From assembly GCA_026214975.1 (NCBI GenBank), contig CM047814.1, forward strand, positions 20,235,541-20,299,540: a DNA stretch of 64,000 nt. Direction: 5' to 3'. This stretch comes from Gentiana macrophylla (lineage: Eukaryota; Streptophyta; Magnoliopsida; Gentianales; Gentianaceae). A program made the translations under genes and the position numbers. Below, piece by piece: positions 10,000 through 22,894 of the stretch (within the stretch, counting starts at the first letter, position 1; each line of letters begins with the position of its first letter). The notes beneath the pieces were generated by a model that saw only the letters and a list, made by a program, of their open reading frames with translations, had not been told where the DNA came from and did not search any database.

Positions 10000-12900
10000 A
10001 TGGCTTCTTCGCAAGTACAGAGAAAGAGGAAGAGACAGAAGAAGGGAGACGAAGACACTTTACTTACGGAGCTAAAAACGCTAGGGAAAAACCTCCTTTC
10101 TTCTTCTTCCGACATCAACAACCTTCCGCGTCTCCTTTCATTCATCGACTCTGCATATCCTCCTCATTTCGTTGTAGAAGCTCTCCTCTCTATTCAATCA
10201 TTCTTCATTCCCTACTCCCAAAACTCTCTCCTCTTCCTCCTCCTCCTCAGCTGCGGAGGACACTGCTGAATCAGTTTACAGGACTTGGCTGCGTGCGAAG
10301 TTTGATGTATTCCTTCGTTCTCTTATGTCTCTCGCCATCTCTAACCAAGCCGACGAAACCCTAAGGGTGTGTCTCGTTATGAATTTTTTAATTGATTTTG
10401 GTGATTGTATTCTCCCAACAACTGATGATTGTTTTGTTTGTTAATATGCTAGGAAGTCTCTGTAGACACAATTATGGAATTCGTGAAGGTTGGGAATGCA
10501 GGAAAATTTCATTCCTATGTCTACCACAAATTCGTTCATACTATTGTGAGTGTTTTTACCCTGATGAGCTGCATCATGCTTCATATTCCGCACTGTAATA
10601 ATACTGTGCTTTTTGCAGGTGCACTCCACCCTGGAGAGCAATGATATGCTGTTACAGTTACTAGCTTCTAAGTATTTCCAGTACGTTGATGTGCGGTATG
10701 ACTGCTAGCTGTGTTAATATCTTATCTTGTCATATTTTGTGGTGAAATTATTTGAAGTATTGACTCTGTGAGACTTGTTTTAGTATGCTTGTATTTTCAA
10801 CACACACACACACACAAAAAAAAAATCATCTTCTGCAAAATGATGTATTTCTTCCCTCCTGTTGAACTTCGATTTTAATTTTAGCTTCTTATCCTGGGCA
10901 TTATTGTGTCTTTTATTAATTACGTGTTTTTTTCCCTCTAGCTATTTCACCTACATCAGCTTAGTAAAGATAGCCAGAAATTTGGAGGTTGACTTAGCTG
11001 GTATGTTTTAACTGTGTCCTTACCCCTTTGTAGAATATTCCATGTTTTAATCCGCACCAATTAGTTATGTTATTTTATCACCCTTCACTTCTATCTGTAT
11101 GAGTTTGTTCGAATTGCCTGACCCTATTTTGCTTTCAGATAATAAGGATCCGAGTGTGGTAACTGGTAAAGGGAAACAGTTGACAGCAAGGTATGTTTAA
11201 ATGCTTTTCCCTGCATTTTTTGCTCGAGGTTAGTGCTTGTATTTAGTTCATAAATTTGTTCGTTTGAGGTTTCCGTTTTCTGCCCTCTGTATCCTCCGTG
11301 CCCCCTCCATCCACCCTTAATGTTGGTATCTTTGCATTGTGTTGTGTACATGAATTAGGTGAATTAGGTGTCATTCTTGTATTTAATTGAATTTTGCAGT
11401 TCAAGTAGCTCTGTGGCCTTTGTATCCTTAGGCGGTTAAGATCTCACTTTTATGTGCGGTTGCTTTTTTAGACAGATTTAACAATCGTGATGCTAAAATA
11501 AGATGTAGAATTGAGGAATTGCTTTGGTTGTGTTCCTTCGTAAACTTGCTTTACTCTTATTCATGGTTTGAATCCTTTTCCAGATCCTAGTGGAATCTAG
11601 TTTAATGCATTCTTATGTATGCACCTTTCTCATTTTAATGGTTCACGTGTTCCACATTATAAACTCTTTTGTTTTTTTAAATGCTTGTGAGCTGACTGCT
11701 ATATAGGTTTCAGAATTGTGTTTTACTTTGGTGACTTTGAAATTCAGTTTTTGTTAGTTGGAGTAGTTGCAAGGTAGATAATGTTTTATCAAGTTTTCCA
11801 CAATCCCCGGCACTGTGAAATATAGCTTGAGTTATCCTTTAGCTTTAAAATTCATTTTCTTTGGACTAAAAGCATGTATCATATTTTGTGTTTTTTTCTA
11901 TGTTGGATATTAAGTGGATCTCCTCATCCTTTTGAGAAATGCTAATGGTAGAGCGTTTCTGTTAAGTTGCTTCCAGTTGGATCTCTTTCTTCTGTCCTTT
12001 TGAATTGATCTTTAGCTGATGTTAAATTTTCCTGATTGATTTTAGCATGGAGCTTTCTATCCACAAGATGCACAAACTCCTCTCGAGTATTCCACCATTT
12101 GAAGTCTCGAATGAGAAGTCCGATTTCGAAATGTGGAATGGCTTAGGTGAGTGGTTTTGGCCTAGGATTTTATGCGTATTTGATTTCCAAGTCAGCATAT
12201 TTTCTGTTTTGCTTCTATGTTCTGAAATTATACATTGCTCGCATGAATATATTTTCAACACTCTTTTTCCTCCTTGTCAATAAATAAGTATTGGATGTCA
12301 CTGGTGATGTTTGCGTTGCATACCATAAGAATTGCTAGAGAATATCTGTAGCTTGTAGGGAGTGTCATGGTGTGTCATGTATTTGTACGGTGATAGATGT
12401 TGAAGGGCCTGTGGGTTGAATGAAACATTGTTGTTTGTGCTCATTTTAGATGTTGAGGGGTTTAATTAAGAAGAATTTGGGGATCAGTCAGGGGATCATG
12501 GAGCATGTTTTGAATCAATATTTGTTTGGTTTTGTTCCAAAGTGTAAGCTAATTTGTTAGACTACATAATTCAAGAGTAGAATTGGTCAATGTTAATCCT
12601 ACCTTGTGGGGGTAAGGCTTAATTGTTATAGAATCGTGCAAGTAAAGTTTGTGGTGATCGTTTAGAGTCTCCAACTGACATCTGTATAATTTATTTCTGA
12701 TTTTTTGCAGCAATCTGAAATGCACACTGATATATTCTAATGTCAAGCATGTAATGTATTCTTTAGGGCTCTTTCCTACAATAGCTGATGATGAAAACCA
12801 TAGCGAGAAGAAGACTAAAAAGAGAAAGCAAAAGATTGAAATTCCACAGAAGGTCTGCCACTATCCGTTTTTGGTTCATGCATTCATGCGCACTTGTTTA

Positions 12901-15900
12901 TTTTCATGCTTCTTTAAGTATTATAAAAAGAACCATTATAAAAGGCTTCTAATGTTGTTATCTTTTCCACGTTGTCTCAGGATCAATCAAGCATTGTCCG
13001 TAAAAAGATGAAACTCAAATTTAGTAAAGCATGGTTGTCATTTCTTACACTGCCACTTCCACTTGATGTGTATAAGGAGGTATGCCTAATTTATCATTTA
13101 ATTTAATGTGCACATTGTTTCACCCCTGGAAATTATGTTTATTTTTCATTTGGCCGTTGCATCTTAGTTTTTAATTAACATATTAACATATTTGTTCTAT
13201 TATTTCTTATTGAAAGAGTTAGTATGCTGATAGTTTACATCAATGAGACTAATATCAAGCAAGGTCGCATCAATGAGACTTATATCGCCAGGTCGCATCT
13301 CGGTCAAGATAGGTCATGGTCGCACCTGTTTGAATGATACTTATAAATAATATTGTAGTTAGCTTTATTAATTAATTTCATACATGAGGCGATGAACAGT
13401 TTTTTACTTTTCTACTTATCAATGTAACCACCCTAAAAGGTATCTAGGTAGTTAATGTAGTTACTTTATGCTTTATGCTTTATGCTTTTACTTTTAGCAT
13501 GCTTAGCACTTTGTATTCTTCTATATATACTAACCTCAAGAGGTTAAGTTTAATATAAGAGTTATATTTCTCTTTCTCTTCTTCTCTTTCCTATATGGTA
13601 TCGGAGCCCTGAATCTTTATTCAGATTTTTTCCTGCTTCTTTTCTTCACTTTTTTTTTCCCCTCTCTCTCTTCCTGCATATTCTGTTTATACTCAGAATG
13701 GCAGATTTTAATCAAGACTCAACTCCTATGACTCTTGACAATCCTTCACTCCAAATTACATCTAAAAAACTCACTGGACACAACTACATGCAATGGGCCC
13801 AGTCTGTTTCTATGTACATCACAGGGAGAGATAAACTCGGTTATCTCACCTGAGAAACCCAACCCTCACCGATAAAAATCTAAAGCCTACAACACATGGA
13901 GGATCGAAAATGCTACTGATTATGTCTTGGCTCATCAATTCCATGATTGATGATATAAGCCAAGTACACATGTTTGCAAAATCACCCATGAAATTTGGGA
14001 AAATGTTGCCAAGTCTTTTTCTCGATAAAGGCAACTTTATTCGTGCTTTTGGCCTTCAAATACTTTGAGGACACAAAGCAAGAAACCTAGATGTCACTAG
14101 GTATCTCAACAAATTCAACAAAATTTGGCAAGAATATGATCAACTCACCCTCATTAAATGGACCTGCACTGATGATGCTGCCAAACATCTCGAATGGATC
14201 CAACAAGAAAGAGTTTTTGACTTTCTCAGTGGCCTCAATTCTAACTTTGATGCAGCCAGAGAAAGAGTTTTAGCCCAAGATCCTTTCCCTACCATTCAAG
14301 AAGCTTTCCAAGCAATCAGGAAAGAAGAAAGTAGGAAAGGGGTGATGAATGGAGGACTTCTTCCTACCCCTATTGCTGAGAATTCAGCCCTTATTGCAAC
14401 TGAGATGGCAAATGCTGCCTACAATAAGGGAAACAACAAGAAAAATGAGCAGAGGCTCAGTATGGTCTGTGACTACTGCAAGAAAAAAGGGCACATTAAA
14501 GAACACTGCTGGAAACTGCATGGGAAACCACCCCACCTCCAAACAAACCAACAAAACAGGAATGATGGTAACTGGGGTGAACAGAAGAAGGCATACAACG
14601 TCACTGAACAACCATGTGGGTTCACTAAAGAACAAATGGATACTCTTAACCATCTGTTTGACAAGAGGATGCCATCCACTTCTGGTGCAGACTCTTCAGC
14701 TGGAACTACTGCACAGAATAAGAATGCTACTTGGATTGTAGACTCAGGAGCCTCTAGCCACATGACTGGTAACTACTCTCTATTTCAATCTTTCCATAAT
14801 AGTAATGCAAACCATTATGTTACTATTGCAGATGGCTCTGTTTCCAAGGTGGCTGGTCTAGGGTCTGTTAATATCCTACCAAACCTTACCCTGAAATCTG
14901 TCTTATATGTCCCTAAGCTTGAGTGCAACCTATTCTCTGTCAGCCAATTCTGTAAGGATAGGAAATGTATTGCTAACTTTGATTCCACTCATTGTGAGTT
15001 TCAGGAAATGGGATCACAGATGAAGATTGGCAATCTGCTAGAAAGGAGGGTGGTCTCAGACTCATCCATAGCAACAATTTTAAGAGTGAAGAAAGCCTTG
15101 TTGTCTGCTTAGATTCTAAATGTAATAGGATTATGATGTTACATTTTAGATTAGTCATCCTAATTTTCCACTATTTGAAAAGGATGTACCCTCTCTCTTT
15201 TAAAATTTGTATTGACAATTTGAAATGTGAACATTGCATTTTGGGGAAGCAAACTAGAAATGTGTTCAAATCTATTCCTTATAAAGCTTCTATGCCTTTT
15301 ACTCTTATACACTCGATGTTTGGGGACCTTCTAAAACCCCAATCTCACACATAAACCTTGGTTTGTATCTTTCATTGATGATCATACTAGATCGATACGG
15401 GTATACCTTATGAAACAAAAATCGAGTAAGTACACCTATTTGAAAGCTTTTACAATATGATTGAAACTCAATTTAAAACCAAGATTCAAGTCCTAAGTCC
15501 TACAAAGGCACCGAGTACCTTAATACTTCACTCAATCCTTTTGTAACCAAAAAGGGATTATTCACCAAACAACTTGTACCAACACCCTCAACGTAATGGA
15601 ATTGCAGAAAGAAAAACAGACACCTCCTGAAGTTGCCGTAACCATTCTCAGATGCCTATAATGTTCCAACAATCTATCAAAGTGAGGTCGTCCTCACGCC
15701 CACTTTCTTGATAAACAGTAATGCCATCCGCACTCAAGTTTAAAACTCCTATTGATGTCTTCAACAACTTCTTCCCCGATTCTAAACTCACAAACTCCTT
15801 GCCTTTAAAAGTCTTTGGGTGCCTAGCCTTTGTGCACAATCACTCTCCAAATAAAAGCAAACTTGATCCTAGGGCCATCAAAACCGTTTTTTCTTGGTTA

Positions 15901-18900
15901 TTCTCCACTTTCGAAAGGATACAAATGCTTTGATCCTATCACTCACAAATTCTATGTGACTAATGATATCACCTTTTTGAAGATCACCTTTCTATCCCAA
16001 AAACAAAGACCAAAACTCGAATCATACCAATTCCTGTAAAGTGGACCAACTCTTCCCATATCTAACTTCAACTCGCCGCTCAATCCTACTCCGTAAATAC
16101 CTATCCATCCATTTAACTCAAGAGGATCCTATCGCCTCTAAACCAGAGGAGTATTCCACCTCAACCACTCCTCCAACAACTAGCCGTGAGGAGCCTACCA
16201 TCTCCACCATTCTTCCTCCCATCATTTATACCAGCATGTAAGAAAACCAGGCTGAATCCCACTAACCCTATCTCATCCAAAGACAACCGGAAGATAATAC
16301 AGAAACAAACCGCCTCTAAATCAAGTGGTTATACCTCCCGAAATTGACTCTCCACTGCCTTACCCATTGCCCTCGCGAAAGAAACCTGAGAGTGCACTAA
16401 ACATCCCATCAAGAGATATATGTCCTATGGGAAAGTGTCCAACCAACTTAGGATCTTTCAGACCAACTTAGATGCCACAAAAACACCTACCACTGTCCAA
16501 CAGGCTCTAAGTCACCCTCAATGGAAACAGTCATTATGGAGGAATTGAATGCTCTGGAGAGAAATCACACATGGGACCACATTCCTACACCTAAAGGGGT
16601 TAAACTCGTAGGGTGTAGATGGTCATTTAATATCAAACACAATGTCGATGGCACCACCACAGGTATAAGGCAAGACTTGTGGCAAAGGGATATACTCAAT
16701 CTATGGGAATTGATTATAATGAGACCTTTGCACCGGTTGCAAAGCTCAATTCTGTTAGAATATTGGTCTCTATTGCAGCAGCCAGGAATTGGCCTCTTCA
16801 CCAACTTGACATCAAGAATGCATTCTTGAATGGGAACTACGAGAGGATGTGTATATGCAATTCCCACCGGATTTGCTCCAAAACCAAACCATGTTCTAAA
16901 ACCGAATAAATCCATCTATGGACTAAAACAGTCCCTCAGTGGCATGGTTCGTGAGGTTCACCTGTGCCATGAAACTTGCATCATATACCCAAGGGCATGG
17001 AGATCACACAATGTTCTATAAACATTCTGACAAAGGGGATCTTACCATTCTCATAGTATATGTTGATGACATTGTTATTACAGTGCTTCATTCTGAAATC
17101 AATAACCTAAAGGATTCCTGCAACAACAGCTTTGATGTAAAAGACCTTGGCTCTCTTAAATACTTCTTGGGTATTGAAATTACAAGGTCTTCAAGGGGTA
17201 TCCTACTCACTCGGAGAAAATACACTGGACCTACTTTCGGATTATGGACTCTTAGGGTGCAAACTCAATAAACTCCTGTGGACTCAGGCTTGTGAAATTT
17301 GGAAAGGATGAAGATGGTGGTGATTATGACCTTGAACAATATCGAGGCTAGTAGGAGACTGATCTACCTCTCTCATACAAGACCGTATATCTCATTTGTC
17401 AGAAGCCAACTCGAGTCGGGCTTTATGCATGCCCCTAAAGTTATTCACTACAATGTCGCCTTAAGATTACTTAGGTTCCTAAAAGGATGTCCAGGAAGGG
17501 TGTCATGTTTAGAGCTCAAGGAAACTCCAGACTGAAGGATATGTAGATGCCGATTGGGTGTGATAAAGTGGAAGGAAAATCCACTTCGGTTGGTGTATTT
17601 ATGTTTTGGAAACCTGGTCTCTTGGAGGAGCAAGAAACAATCGAGTGGTGTCGGTATACAAATTGAAAGTTTGAATTTAGAGCGCTTGCTCTTGGCATAT
17701 GTGAGCTCTTATGGATTAAGAAAATCATGTCTCAACTAAGAATACAGATGTCCGAGCCTATGTATCAGACAAAGGATGTGAAAGAAGGTCGCTATTGACA
17801 TATCTAATAATCCAGCTTCAACATGATAGACTAAACACATTGAAGTTGATAGCACTTCATCGTAGAAAAAGGTCACTAATGGCGGATCAACCTATCATAC
17901 ATCAAGTCCAAGCTTCGTAGTCGACATCTTCACCAAAGGTCTTCCTAAAAAGGATTTTCAAATGTGTATAGAGAAACCGGATTACTTGACATCTACCTAT
18001 CGCCTTGAGGAGGAGTATTGAAAGAGTTAGTATGTCGATAGTTTACATCGCCAGACTAATATCGCAGGCCGCATCGCCAGACTTATATCAAGAGTCGCAT
18101 CTCGGTCAAGCGGGGTCGTGTGGTCAAGACCTGTGAATGATACTTATAAATAATATTGTAGTTAGCTTTATTAATTAATTCTGTACACAGTAGGCAGATG
18201 AACAGTTTTTTACTTTTCTACTTATCAATGTAACCACCCTAAAAGGTATCTAGGTAGTTAATGTAGTTACTTTATGCTTTATGCTTTATGCTTTTACTTT
18301 TAGCATGCTTAGCACTTTGTATTCTTCTATATATACTAACCTCAAGAGGTTAAGTTTAATATAAGAGTTATATTTCTCTTTCTCTTCTTCTCTTTCCTAT
18401 ATTTCTTTAGTACTTTAACCTTTTTTTTTTTTTTTTTTTTTTGCGCAGGTTCTTGCTTCTTTGCATCAAAGTGTTATGCCTCATTTGTCTAATCCTCTCT
18501 TGCTATGGTCAGCTTGTTTATGTCTTCTTCAATTTCTGATGTATCATAGTTAATCTTGTCTATGGCATGCCTAATATGGTATTGGACCTATTATTTTTGG
18601 TCCTGCAGTGATTTCTTGACACGATCCTATGATATTGGTGGTGTTGTTAGTGTCATGGCGCTGAGCAGCCTCTACATTCTTATGACACAACATGGTCTTG
18701 AATATGCCAATTTTTATGAAAAACTATATGCGTTATTGGAGCCATCTGTTTTCGTGGCTAAATACAGAGGAAAGTTTTTTCAGGTACTTCTCTTAAAAAA
18801 AATATTCACCCTGTTCTGTGAAAAAGATGTGTGTTTAGAAACTTGATCAAACTGCTTATCCTGTTTCCCATTAATCTGATAGGATATCCACGTTATGATT

Positions 18901-21172
18901 CTCTGATTTTGTTTGACAACGCTGCACAAGCTGTCACACAAGCTTTCATGTAATGCCCTCTGTAGAAACACTGTTATACTTAGCGTGGTTTCTTACATAG
19001 TGAATGGTAGATGGATTCACTCTCTTGCCTGAATGTGATTAGGATAATTCTTTCTTAGCATATGCTTCTAGTTGTTTGCATTCATTGGCCTTGTCGATAG
19101 CCTGTTCAATCTTAATATTAATGCTGAAAGAGTTAATTTATTATATTTTCTCACTAATTGTGAATTTCATTTTGCAGCTTATTGATTCTTGCTTAAAATC
19201 ACCACTTCTTCCGGCATATTTGGCGGCTGCTTTCTGTAAGAGACTAAGCAGACTTGCACTTTCTGTTCCACCTTCAGGGGCATTGATCATTATTGCTCTA
19301 GTCCACAATTTGCTGCGCAGGCATCCTTCAATCAACTTCCTGGTGCATTGGGTATATAATCACAAATTCTTGTCCATCAATCATTTTAAGATTTTTAGAT
19401 TTCCTTGCTGCTATTGACGATACGTTTTTTTTTGGTTACATTGTTACCAGATATCTTGTGTACATTTCATGCAAGCATTCTTTCTCCATTCTTTCTCCAA
19501 GTGAAAGGATATCTTGACCTCTTTCTGTATTGCCTTTTTATTTAAGTATGTTAGGCAGTTGTGATGCTGTGTAGCTTGCAGTTTCTCAACTAGTATTGTC
19601 CTCATCCCCCATATACGCTCCTGTTCATGTTGTTTTCCATTGGTTTCTGTTCCCTGATCTGTGTCAGTGCCCGAATTTGCAGCTCTCTCTTCTTTCAATT
19701 AGCAATTTTGCTCCATCAAAAGCAGATATGATTTTCCTTGGGAGCCTTTAATGACACCACATGAAGTTTACCGTGGCACTACACAGATTTGACATTTAAA
19801 AAGTTGATTGTATGGTATAGAATCTGCTTTTAAAAAGTCAATTATCACAATAAACCTTTTGAAAGTCGATTATATGGTTTAGAATCGACTTTGAAAAGGT
19901 CAAATCTGTGTGGGTCCTGTAGTATTGTAGTGCCACGGTAAGTTTGGTGTGGCGCACAAACAATCCCCCTTTGTTTCCTGTTTGATATCGTTACCACATG
20001 GATCATGATCTGTTGGTAAATCTAAATCTTAATTAGGACCACCTGCTGATCCCAGAGCTAGAGTGGTTTCTGGGGAGTACTTCTTCTCATGCTGGAAAAA
20101 AGAACATTGGCAAATCTGCTATCCTGAGAAAATGCTGTTTTAAGGGCCATATTTTCTGCAGCCAAAATTTGTCATGCATCTTGGTTACTCTGATTGACGT
20201 CTTGGGAACAATCGCTTGATGTTATGACGAAGGAGGATGTGCTTATTATCTACTTGAAATCTCCTCATAAAGGCAAGAGAAGGCCTTAACTTTGGAAAAT
20301 AAGAGAAAGAAGGCAAAAGGAATTTCAGGGCATCTCCCCTTTGTAAAGCAAAGATAAGATGCTATTTTTTTTTAAGGTTGCGTGACCATCTAGAGTAGTG
20401 TGAAGTAGAGTATCCTAAACATAGAAAAAGGAGGAGGGGGTGGGGGGGTGATTGGATTGGTTGATACAAGGAAACCCTATGTATTTTAGGTATTGCTTTC
20501 CAACCTGGGGATGAAATCAAAATGGTGTTGATAATGGTTCAGCAGGAGTTGGTTACGATTTCCAATATCCCAACCAGTTTATCAGTTGCTCTATAAAGAT
20601 TATTGAGACAATTTGTGCTAAGCAATATACATGTGCTGAATGAATTGCTGGAAGGACCATTGTATGTAGAAACTTGTGGCAGCTGTACTGAGTGGAAAAT
20701 AAGCCATGGCTTATTATGGGTGGCACTAGTGTTATGAATTTTAAAGGTAGGCAGGCATTGTTGTGACTGGAACAACAGGATCCTTTGGTCCAAGTATATG
20801 CACAGTACTGTTCTCGAGCGTTCATCAGATGACTATTGTATTTGAGACTGTACCTTGTGGAGTTGCTCATGCAAAAGGAGTTTGCTTATGCATGGAGTGA
20901 GAAGTAATGAATTTTACATTTGAATCATGGAAAGTCAGATAACTTGGTTTTGATTTTGAATCTATCAAAGCGGTTATCAAGCCTTGAATAGAAGATACTT
21001 GTTCCTTGGGCAAGAACCATTTGGTAAATGAGCTTTTAAATAGATTTGAACCTTGATATTCGCTAAATAAACTTTTGATTAGATTGGAACGTGGACAGAC
21101 TTTTAGTAAGTGATAATTGGTATATTCTGCTATAAAGAGACAGAAGAACACAAGTACCTATTTTTCAAATGT

Positions 21173-21242
<70 letters not shown>

Positions 21243-22894
21243 ATATGGAATAAAAAATTGTGCTTAGGCTTGGGCTGATGCAAGATGGGAGGATATAGGT
21301 GTACAGTCGTCTGCTTAAGGGCTCTTCAATTTACAGTTAACGTTCTTCCATTGTTAGTTGGTTGGTTTGTGTTTGGTATGAAAGAAATCACAGAATATTT
21401 CATGGCTGAGATGGCTTAATATGAGAGAATGTGAATGCATGGTGAAGATGATGAAAATTAAGGATGACTAAATGATTTCTTCGACTTGTACCTTGGATTT
21501 TTGCAGGCTATTGTGTTTATTAAGTGAATTCGCCCTGGACTTTTTTCTTTTTCTCTTTGTAACATTTTTGCTGTTTTGCACTTTAGTTTTGAGTAATTAT
21601 TCTTTATTAGATCTTCGATGATAATTTGCAACCAAACAATATAATTTACTACACAGATCAGGAAGAAAGATATATAATGAAGACCAGTTAATGGGAAATT
21701 TGATTCCTTTGTCATTAGAAGTTCATGTTCAGCATATTCTCCCTTGTCTTTGTTTCAGCTTCCTGTTTACTTGTCCATTTGCCTTTATTGTTGTTGCTTG
21801 CGTTTTGTTTCTAGATCGTTTGTGATTAGCGCGCGTACACACACTCACACAATGTTCCTCATACTAACCAAATGATCTACAGCTTTACCATGTCCTTCAT
21901 CTGGCCATCTGTTTTATGTTATGATTTTGCTCTCGTGCTTGTGTTTGTGCAGGAGGATAATGATGAGTCTGCTCAAGATCAAGATGCCTCTGGATTAGAT
22001 ACAATTGAGGATAATGGTGCAGGTTCTCTTACAAACGATGATGCTTCAAGGAAGTTGGCAGGGGTTGATTATTTCAATGATGAAGAAACGGATCTGGTCA
22101 AAACCAATGCCACAAGTAAGTTATGTGTGAAAAAGTTGGTTTAAGTAAAGGACTCATTTACTAAAGAAAACATGGCAAGTTCGAAGGTTACACTAACAGC
22201 AGTACAAGTCTCTTGAGTTGCAACATTCGAGTAATAGCTTTTTACAGTTTGGGGAAAACTCTAGAGTGTAATATCTTTACTTTGGATGACTTGATTCAAG
22301 AATTCTAGTTTACAAAGCTTTTAACAGTTGTGTTTTTGTGCAGGAGCTCATTGTGGGAAATTGATACACTACGTCATCATTATTGCCCAGCAGTATCAAG
22401 GTATGAGTGTTGTATATGCCTCTTTCTTGTCTAAACACTTGGGAAAACTTGGATGTTTGCTTTATTAATTTATATAATTTTCATAATGGTACAAGGTTTG
22501 TGTTGTCCCTGGAGAACGATTTAACCCTCAGAGCCAAAACAACGGAAGTACCTGTTCAAGATTTCAGTTCTGGTTCCTACGCAACCATATTTGGTGAAGA
22601 GGTAGTATTTTCATCTTTTAGCATTTTCATCACGAGTGATTAAGCACAATGGAATCTGCTACAATGTTGTTACACTTTGAAAATTTGTTTCTTTTGTTCT
22701 GATTTTTGTGTTGAGATAATAAAAATTAATGTTGTGAATGCTTAATGATTGGCCAGATAAGACGGAGGGTGAAACAAGTTCCTCTTGCGTTCTATAAAGC
22801 ATCCCCAAGCTGTTTATTCTCAGAAGCCGACTTTCCAGGCTGGACATTTAAAAGTGAAGAGCCACAATCTGTTGCTGAAATTGAGGCTGCTTGA
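10000..22894 (+). CDS. NOC4: Nucleolar complex protein 4 homolog (NOC4)
   Basis: Fifteen exons: 10000-10366, 10453-10545, 10619-10695, 10942-11000, 11139-11190, 12046-12146, 12767-12852, 12981-13079, 18449-18507, 18609-18783, 19178-19351, 21953-22115, 22344-22400, 22496-22601, 22757-22894. The product, about 600 aa, matches plant NOC4 (about 580 aa). The N-terminus is basic (RKRKRQKK). Exons 8-11 encode the CBF/Noc domain ([56 protein letters not shown]). The C-terminus has [15 protein letters not shown] and [14 protein letters not shown]. Family knowledge: Noc4 binds Nop14 in the nucleolus for 40S subunit maturation. Intron 8 holds a 5.2-kb Copia element. Two offsetting frameshifts are seen: a net extra base in the CCC run near 10210, and a missing base at the exon 13 start (22344). 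ATG 10000 has good context; an in-frame ATG lies at 9928. Confidence 0.88.
13208..13595 (+). repeat. Copia 5' LTR (intron 8 element)
   Basis: 388 bp, matching the 3' LTR at 18016-18401 over its whole length with scattered substitutions and small indels, mainly in the first 200 bp. It includes a run of ATGCTTTATGCTTT repeats and a TATATATACTAACC segment that may serve as the element's TATA region. It starts TATTGAAAG and ends TCCTATA. Confidence 0.9.
13596..13608 (+). other. Copia primer binding site
   Basis: TGGTATCGGAGCC abuts the 5' LTR. Plant Copia elements usually have TGGTATCAGAGC, complementary to the 3' end of initiator methionine tRNA; here one base differs (A to G). Confidence 0.85.
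13698..15112 (+). pseudogene. Copia gag-protease remnant
   Basis: The ATG at 13698 opens [15 protein letters not shown] and a typical Copia gag start ([14 protein letters not shown]). An in-frame TGA near 13851 and later frame breaks interrupt it. The frame is open again at 14342-15112 (256 aa). That stretch holds a zinc knuckle [15 protein letters not shown] and the protease motif [13 protein letters not shown], followed by the usual [25 protein letters not shown] segment. Proteins would package RNA and process the polyprotein if intact. Confidence 0.85.
15133..18000 (+). pseudogene. Copia integrase, reverse transcriptase and RNase H remnants
   Basis: Short frames carry the integrase zinc-finger end ([14 protein letters not shown] near 15225), the integrase core (near 15360-15900), an RT start ([17 protein letters not shown] near 16550), [20 protein letters not shown] and [11 protein letters not shown] near 16735-16830, the catalytic YVDDIVIT near 17058-17080, and RNase H pieces to about 17990. 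At least six frame changes and stops separate them, so no functional Pol can be made. Confidence 0.8.
18016..18401 (+). repeat. Copia 3' LTR (intron 8 element)
   Basis: 386 bp, starting TATTGAAAG and ending CCTATA, followed by the TTTCT duplication at 18402-18406. Downstream a T22 tract and TTGCGCAG form the polypyrimidine tract and acceptor for NOC4 exon 9, only about 47 bp from the element. Confidence 0.9.
19752..19955. mobile_element. MITE in NOC4 intron 11
   Basis: Inverted arms of about 30 bp: CATGAAGTTTACCGTGGCAC at the left and, read from the right end, CCAAACTTACCGTGGCAC. The inner part also folds: CAGATTTGAC at 19795 pairs with GTCAAATCTG at 19898, and AAAGTCGATTATATGG-type words repeat. 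Length is about 204 bp and there is no coding capacity. The superfamily is uncertain because no clear target duplication was identified. Confidence 0.6.
21174..21243. repeat. (AT)n(GT)n microsatellite
   Basis: An AT dinucleotide tract with two GT interruptions runs into a (GT)n end within NOC4 intron 11. Compositional only. Confidence 0.9.

Larger units (their letters stand above)
13208..18401 (+). mobile_element. Ty1/Copia LTR retrotransposon in NOC4 intron 8
   Basis: A complete element in the same orientation as the host gene. LTRs span 13208-13595 and 18016-18401. The direct repeat TTTCT at 13203-13207 and 18402-18406 is the 5-bp target duplication. The termini are TATTGAAAG...CCTATA, so the LTRs start TA and end TA, not TG...CA, in both copies. 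A tRNA-Met type primer site (TGGTATCGGAGCC) starts directly after the 5' LTR at 13596, and a purine-rich GAGGAGGAG tract precedes the 3' LTR. Order of coding remnants is gag, protease, integrase, RT, RNase H, the Copia order. Frames are broken, so it is non-autonomous today. Confidence 0.9.
19352..21952 (+). other. NOC4 intron 11 (2.6 kb)
   Basis: A large intron between LVHW and EDNDES. It contains the MITE at 19752-19955 and an AT/GT microsatellite at 21174-21243. Open frames at 20539-21151 on the minus strand have no recognisable domain. Donor GTATAT and acceptor TTTGTGCAG look normal. Confidence 0.6.

Noticed and set aside
9924..10145. Minus-strand frame over NOC4 exon 1
   Set aside because: It is the complement of a well-supported coding exon with Arg/Ser-rich low complexity.
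11397..11435. Possible extra NOC4 exon after TTTTGCAG (frame SSSSVAF)
   Set aside because: Exon 5 to exon 6 joins in frame without it, there is no good donor, and the sequence has no NOC4 resemblance.
20539..21151. Minus-strand frames in NOC4 intron 11
   Set aside because: No domain, no splice context, and antisense to an intron. Treated as chance.
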